Origin: Nemania diffusa
Taxonomy: Eukaryota; Ascomycota; Sordariomycetes; Xylariales; Xylariaceae
DNA length: 64,000 bases
Direction: 5' to 3'
Assembly: GCA_038501195.1 (NCBI GenBank)
Contig: JBBPUQ010000002.1
Coordinates: 2,294,001-2,358,000 of the forward strand
Every line of letters begins with the position of its first letter. Position 1 is the first letter of the stretch. Shown here in pieces: positions 60,196-64,000 of the stretch. The notes beneath the pieces are model-generated. The model searched no databases. It saw only the letters and a list, made by a program, of their open reading frames with translations, and was not told the DNA's origin. Made by a program: the position numbers and the translations under genes.

Positions 60196-61095
60196 TCATT
60201 TCCAATACAGATCCGACGCCGTCTTTTGTTCGACGGTAGATCGAATAAAGCGCTTCAAGTCTGCATCGGTGGGTATTCCTTCTTCGCCCATGAGGGTATC
60301 CGCGTTATCAACGGTTGCCGTCGTGCAACACTGCCTGTGAGCGGTGTTGTAAACGTCATCCCATTCCTTCATCGTGAAGGCCCCTTCGCTCTCTGCGAGT
60401 ATCAATTCGTCTTGGGAGGTGAAGGCCAAAACATGGAAAGACTGGGACTGCTCAATTTGCCGCGCCGTTGGGTTGGTGATGATTTGTCGCTGGCCGTCTT
60501 CCGAGATAATGGCAAGGCACGTTGAAGCGAGGGTCGCCGTCATCGGGAGTGAGGCCGAGAGCAGCGAGAGAATCGCCGTCTGAAGGAGAGCAGGCACAAC
60601 CGGGAGGTTCTTGAGCAATTTGAATATGGTCAGCATTTGCGCATCCGCATCCTCATATTAGGTTTAGGAGAAGTGCATACGACACTGGCTTGAACAAGCT
60701 TCCCGTTTACATATTCGTTCTCGGGGGTAACGGTAATCTGTAGTACGATCTGAATGAGAGTTCGTGGAAAGTTGTTGACGAGAATTATCTGGCGTAATGT
60801 CGACTGTAATAAGGACTCGAGATGGCGCTCGCGTGTACCTAGGTAAGGAGGATGCAACGTCAGACCATCATCAGACCACGGAGAGATGGACTAGGTTTGG
60901 CATACCTCCTACACCGGCAGCTGGTCGTACGACTACGTCTATGATGGCTTCCTCTGGGAGCTCGTCTCGTTTTTGCGCCTCGATAGGGCCATTCACTGCC
61001 CCAATCACTGTGTATCCTGCGTAAGAATAAGTCGCAGAACCGTCTGCCTTGTGGAGATGCGACAGCAGCGCCTCTGGTTCAGTTGTGACCGTCAT
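60196..61095 (-). CDS. rrp46: exosome complex component Rrp46 (RNase PH-like)
   Basis: A three-exon gene: 61095-60906, 60838-60681 and 60609-60196. The introns are 67 bp (GTATGC..CTGACG..CCTAG) and 71 bp (GTATGC..GCTGACC..CTCAAG). It encodes 253 residues. The product reads as an RNase PH fold: SATYSYAGYTVIGAVNGPIEAQKRDELPEEA near the start, GVGGTRERHLESLLQ across junction one, and VQASVNLPVVPALLQTAI across junction two. Rrp46 is one of six PH-ring subunits of the RNA exosome in nucleus and cytoplasm; the ring is structural in fungi. The second acceptor is CAAG rather than the usual YAG, but phase and family sequence fit. The ATG at 61095 was chosen; only a TTG lies upstream in frame. It is divergent from the PP2A activator gene. 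Confidence 0.9.
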
Positions 61096-61638
61096 GTCGT
61101 CCGATTGGTGTTTCAAGCTTGACAAAACAGACGAGTTTCGGTAACCTGGAAAGGAAAATTGGTTGAGACGATAGGTGCTCTAGATTAGGTACCTATTTAC
61201 AAGTATTGTAATGGGACGTGTATACAAATACCTAGGCGATTACAAAAGTTAAAATCTCAATAGGCATTACGTACCTAGCACTGCTGTTTGTCTTAGGTTT
61301 TTTAAGCACCTAATTTTATGTAGGTAGTGGCAATTTAGGTAGTGTCTGCCCCTCTATCGATCAACTTGGCGGGGGCCCGTGGCTTGAGCCCCACCCGTCC
61401 GGCATCGTACCGTCAATGAGGGGTCATGCCTGGGCGTACCTACCCTAAGCGTGAGCCTCACTTACGCCGGACTACCGACAACCTACCTAATGAATAGACG
61501 GCTCTCACATCACTCTTGCCTATTTTTTCCCCCTTCAGAGTAGTCCACATTCATCAAGTCACATTTTCTAACAACACTGAGCTAACATACACCTAAATTT
61601 ATCCCTCATTCCTGGCGAGGGTCTTCAGATTGCAGACA
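61096..61638. promoter_or_regulatory. divergent promoter region between rrp46 and the PP2A activator gene
   Basis: A 543-bp spacer separates two start codons pointing away from each other. It contains TAGGTACCTA-type words (61.19-61.33 kb, 61.44-61.48 kb) and a pyrimidine-rich stretch before 61639. Confidence 0.5.
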
Positions 61639-62904
61639 ATGGCTACACACCAACAAGCACCGTCGATCCCGAATTTAAGGGACAAGATACCGAAGTTGGA
61701 GCCGCGACGAAGACGTCAAGCACCTGAAAATAAGGCACCACTCCCTGAGACTCCATCTCTACCCTCACCGCCAGACTACACTACACTCTCATTCCAGATA
61801 CCTAGTCGGCGTATTTTATCCACCAAAGATCACGAACTATTTCTCTCATCACCGTCATACAACCTCATCATAGGATTCGTATTCGGCCTCTCAGATGCTG
61901 TCATAGACACGCCCAACTCGGCTGTGAAGGATGAAGAATGCAGTGCAGCCGTGAAACAAATAATCCGCATCCTCGACGAGGCGGAGGTGCTAGTCCAGGA
62001 TACGCCGCCAGACGAGGCTGGAGGATCACGATTCGGGAACAAAATCTTCCGTAACTTTTTAGACAAGGTCAAGGCTGCCAGCAAAGCATGGCACCACAGG
62101 CTAGGGCTGACTTCCGACGACGCCATCGCAGAGGTCGAGACGTACTTCAACCAGTCTTTCGGCAACCGCTCCAGGATAGACTATGGTTCCGGGCACGAGC
62201 TTAACTTCCTCATATGGATCCTGTGCCTATATCAGCTGTGCGTTGTCGACAAATCCGATTTCAAGCCCTTGGTCTTGCGCGTCTTCGCCCGCTATCTCAG
62301 CCTCATGCGCACGATCCAGTCAACCTACTACCTCGAGCCCGCCGGCTCGCACGGGGTCTGGGGGTTAGACGACTACCAATTTCTGCCATTCCTATTCGGC
62401 GCCAGCCAGTTACGCCACCATCCATTCATCACGCCGCTTTCGATCCACCAGCAGCTGACCATCGAGGAGTTCGGGCACGACTTCATGTACCTCGGGCAGG
62501 TAGACTTCGTAAACAGCACGAAGACGGTAAAGGGGCTGCGATGGCACAGCCCGATGCTCGACGACATCTCGTCAGCCAAGAGCTGGACCAAGATCGAGGG
62601 CGGCATGAAGCGCATGTTTATCGCCGAAGTCCTGCGCAAGCTCCCCGTCATGCAGCACTTCCTCTTCGGCTCCCTAGTCCCCGCCGTCGAGAGCATGAGT
62701 ACGGAGGCCGATGTAGGTGTTGCGAACGAAGATGAGCTCGAGGGAGGGACTGTTGTGGTCGAGCACGACGGCGTCAAGCACGTGCATCAGCTGAATAACT
62801 GGGGAGACTGCTGCGGCATCAAGGTACCCAGTGCAATCGCAGCTGCGCAGGCAGCGAAGAAGATGGGTGCCGGGGAGAGTTTACGACGAATACCGTTTGA
62901 TTAA
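61639..62904 (+). CDS. rrd2: serine/threonine-protein phosphatase 2A activator (PTPA; Rrd2-like)
   Basis: A 421-residue single-exon protein; the ATG at 61639 is used, as the frame reaches only a TTG upstream. A basic, Pro-rich N-terminus (about 1-50) precedes the PTPA domain: IPSRRILSTKDHELF, YGSGHELNFLIWILCL, GVWGLDDYQFLPFLFGASQL and MKRMFIAEVLRKLPVMQHFLFGS. These are the characteristic nucleotide-binding and peptide-contact stretches of the family. It ends with NNWGDCCGIKVPSAIAAAQ. PTPA proteins activate PP2A catalytic subunits by helping metal loading and show prolyl isomerase activity. Fungi have two paralogues. The length and the C-terminal GDCCGIKVPS stretch suggest activator 2 (Rrd2), but that choice is from memory. 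Confidence 0.9.
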   Translation: MATHQQAPSIPNLRDKIPKLEPRRRRQAPENKAPLPETPSLPSPPDYTTLSFQIPSRRILSTKDHELFLSSPSYNLIIGFVFGLSDAVIDTPNSAVKDEECSAAVKQIIRILDEAEVLVQDTPPDEAGGSRFGNKIFRNFLDKVKAASKAWHHRLGLTSDDAIAEVETYFNQSFGNRSRIDYGSGHELNFLIWILCLYQLCVVDKSDFKPLVLRVFARYLSLMRTIQSTYYLEPAGSHGVWGLDDYQFLPFLFGASQLRHHPFITPLSIHQQLTIEEFGHDFMYLGQVDFVNSTKTVKGLRWHSPMLDDISSAKSWTKIEGGMKRMFIAEVLRKLPVMQHFLFGSLVPAVESMSTEADVGVANEDELEGGTVVVEHDGVKHVHQLNNWGDCCGIKVPSAIAAAQAAKKMGAGESLRRIPFD

Positions 62905-63441
62905 TGGAAATGTATATGTGCCTGTGAACTCATTCTCTTCCCACGATCCCAAAATAGGGATGAACGGTATCCGACAAGACTGTTAGATCAGTCACAACAT
63001 AAAAAAATGCGACGAACTTGCTTGAGAAGATACTACTTCCATAGATTCTAGGAGTAGGTAGGAGCTAATTTTCGTAAATCCAGAGCGAGCACGATATGTA
63101 CGTCTCCGGAAACTAATAATAAGTAAAAACTACGAGTAAACTATACATATAAATTGCAATTTACTCTATGTCAAATGTACGAATGATTAATCGAGTTTGT
63201 GACTGCCCCTTCAATTTGATATTCTACATGATGTGATGGCGAACGACTGTACTACTCATATTTGCTCGCCTTCTCATGAAATGCAATCGCAGCAGGGTAT
63301 CAAAGCAACACTTAACGAACGCCTGAATGCTCCTACCAAAAACCCTGAATATGCTTGTAGTGATAAGAATCAGATGACTAGTGGCATTTCCCACAGACAC
63401 TCAACGTGCCATCACAGAATGCGAGGCCTAATTTTAGGCCT
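62905..63441. other. spacer between convergent genes
   Basis: This holds the 3' flanks of the PP2A activator gene and of the partial gene at the right edge. It is AT-rich around 63.1 kb. No gene was seen. Confidence 0.5.
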
Positions 63442-64000
63442 TCAATCTTCCCAGATCGTTTCTAGGTCGAGGTCGCCACGACGCTCAGCTCCACATACAC
63501 TCCACCGCTTTCGCTTGTCTCTCGCTCCGATGCCTAAAGTCCTGCCCCGAATAGGGACATCTAGACTAGTCCGGCCTTTAGAATCTCCACCATCTGCAGC
63601 ATCCGCAGCAGCTTTTAGTTGAGCAATTCTCTCCGCCTCTAGGGCCTCTTCCTCGGCATCTGGAGTATCAGGTATCGTCTCGAGACTGGAGATGCTGGGG
63701 CTTCTTGATCGCATCGAGCTCGGTGTTGACGAAACGGAAGATGGGTAATAGGATAGACTATATCCAGTACCTGGGCCTTCCGATCTGAAAGATGGCGATG
63801 CTGTCCCGGAAGAAGGGGGGCCGGGGAAAGTGAAACTAGGATTTGGCGATGAGTAAGGGTTGTGGCGGAGAGGAGAAGATGCTCGTTTATATGATGGAAG
63901 AGTGTTGGTGGATGTTGGAGAGCTACTTCGTTCGGTATGTCGTCTATCATTATCTAGCACGGAAGACCGAACTGGCGAAGCGGGAGGATATGCTTCGTCA
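63442..64000 (-). CDS. basic Ser/Pro-rich protein, C-terminal part (5' end beyond the window)
   Basis: The frame is open from the stop at 63442 to the window edge, 185 codons, with no start codon needed inside. The visible part is Ser/Pro/Arg-rich and low-complexity, then has an Ala/Glu-rich helix (about EEEALEAERIAQLKAAADAA). It ends in a more conserved-looking motif, RGRTLGIGARDKRKRWSVCG followed by AERRGDLDLETIWED. I recall similar C-termini in uncharacterised proteins of filamentous ascomycetes, with no known function. Confidence 0.65.
   Translation of the reverse strand, partial: DEAYPPASPVRSSVLDNDRRHTERSSSPTSTNTLPSYKRASSPLRHNPYSSPNPSFTFPGPPSSGTASPSFRSEGPGTGYSLSYYPSSVSSTPSSMRSRSPSISSLETIPDTPDAEEEALEAERIAQLKAAADAADGGDSKGRTSLDVPIRGRTLGIGARDKRKRWSVCGAERRGDLDLETIWED

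Overview
The window is nuclear DNA of a filamentous ascomycete, most likely a Sordariomycete. The genes are single-exon or carry a few short introns (about 50-155 bp) with GT..AG ends and CTRAC-like branch sites. The gene set is typical of Pezizomycotina: a class IV chitin synthase, a BtgE-type cell-wall GH17 protein, a Cyt-4-type mitochondrial exoribonuclease, a Reg1-type PP1 regulator, Trm5, an AlkB-like dioxygenase, Nus1, Cog6, a homeobox factor, NAD kinase, Rrp46 and a PP2A activator. Genus and species cannot be read from the sequence. I found no rRNA, no convincing tRNA and no CRISPR.

Layout: 0.9-4.6 kb chitin synthase (+); 4.6-9.9 kb gene-free, with microsatellites and many TACCTA/TAGGTA motifs; 9.9-11.9 kb WD40 protein (+); 11.9-16.0 kb gene-free and decayed; 16.0-17.8 kb GH17 cell-wall protein (-); 20.9-21.5 kb small secreted Ser/Thr-rich protein (-); 22.5-25.7 kb mitochondrial RNase II-like protein (+); 27.0-28.9 kb Reg1-like protein (-); 28.9-35.4 kb gene-free; 35.4-36.9 kb trm5 (-); 37.5-41.5 kb an AT-rich transposon; 41.7-43.1 kb AlkB-like (+); 43.3-44.4 kb nus1 (-); 45.4-46.1 kb an unrecognised, perhaps broken gene (-); 46.7-47.6 kb FTA2/kinase-fold protein (+); 48.5-51.1 kb cog6 (+); 51.8-54.0 kb homeobox protein (-); 55.7-57.6 kb NAD kinase (-); 60.2-61.1 kb rrp46 (-); 61.6-62.9 kb PP2A activator (+); 63.4 kb to the edge, a partial basic Ser/Pro-rich protein (-).

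The most distinctive feature is a 4,000-bp element at 37521-41520. Its ends are inverted repeats, the outer 41 bp matching with a single C/T difference and weaker similarity reaching about 120-138 bp. It is bounded by a perfect 9-bp target-site duplication, which points to a Mutator-like DNA transposon. The interior is strongly AT-rich, has no ORF of 60 codons, and shows C-to-T/G-to-A differences between repeat copies, as expected of repeat-induced point mutation (RIP). It sits between the divergent genes trm5 and alkB, whose start codons would be about 0.8 kb apart without it.

Most genes are housekeeping functions that do not form one pathway: RNA metabolism (cyt-4, trm5, rrp46), secretion and glycosylation (cog6, nus1), phosphatase control (reg1-like, PP2A activator), cell wall (chitin synthase, GH17), cofactor supply (NAD kinase) and DNA repair (AlkB-like). 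I see no secondary-metabolite or other functional cluster. Intron boundaries were read by eye from splice motifs, reading phase and family similarity; no database search was run.
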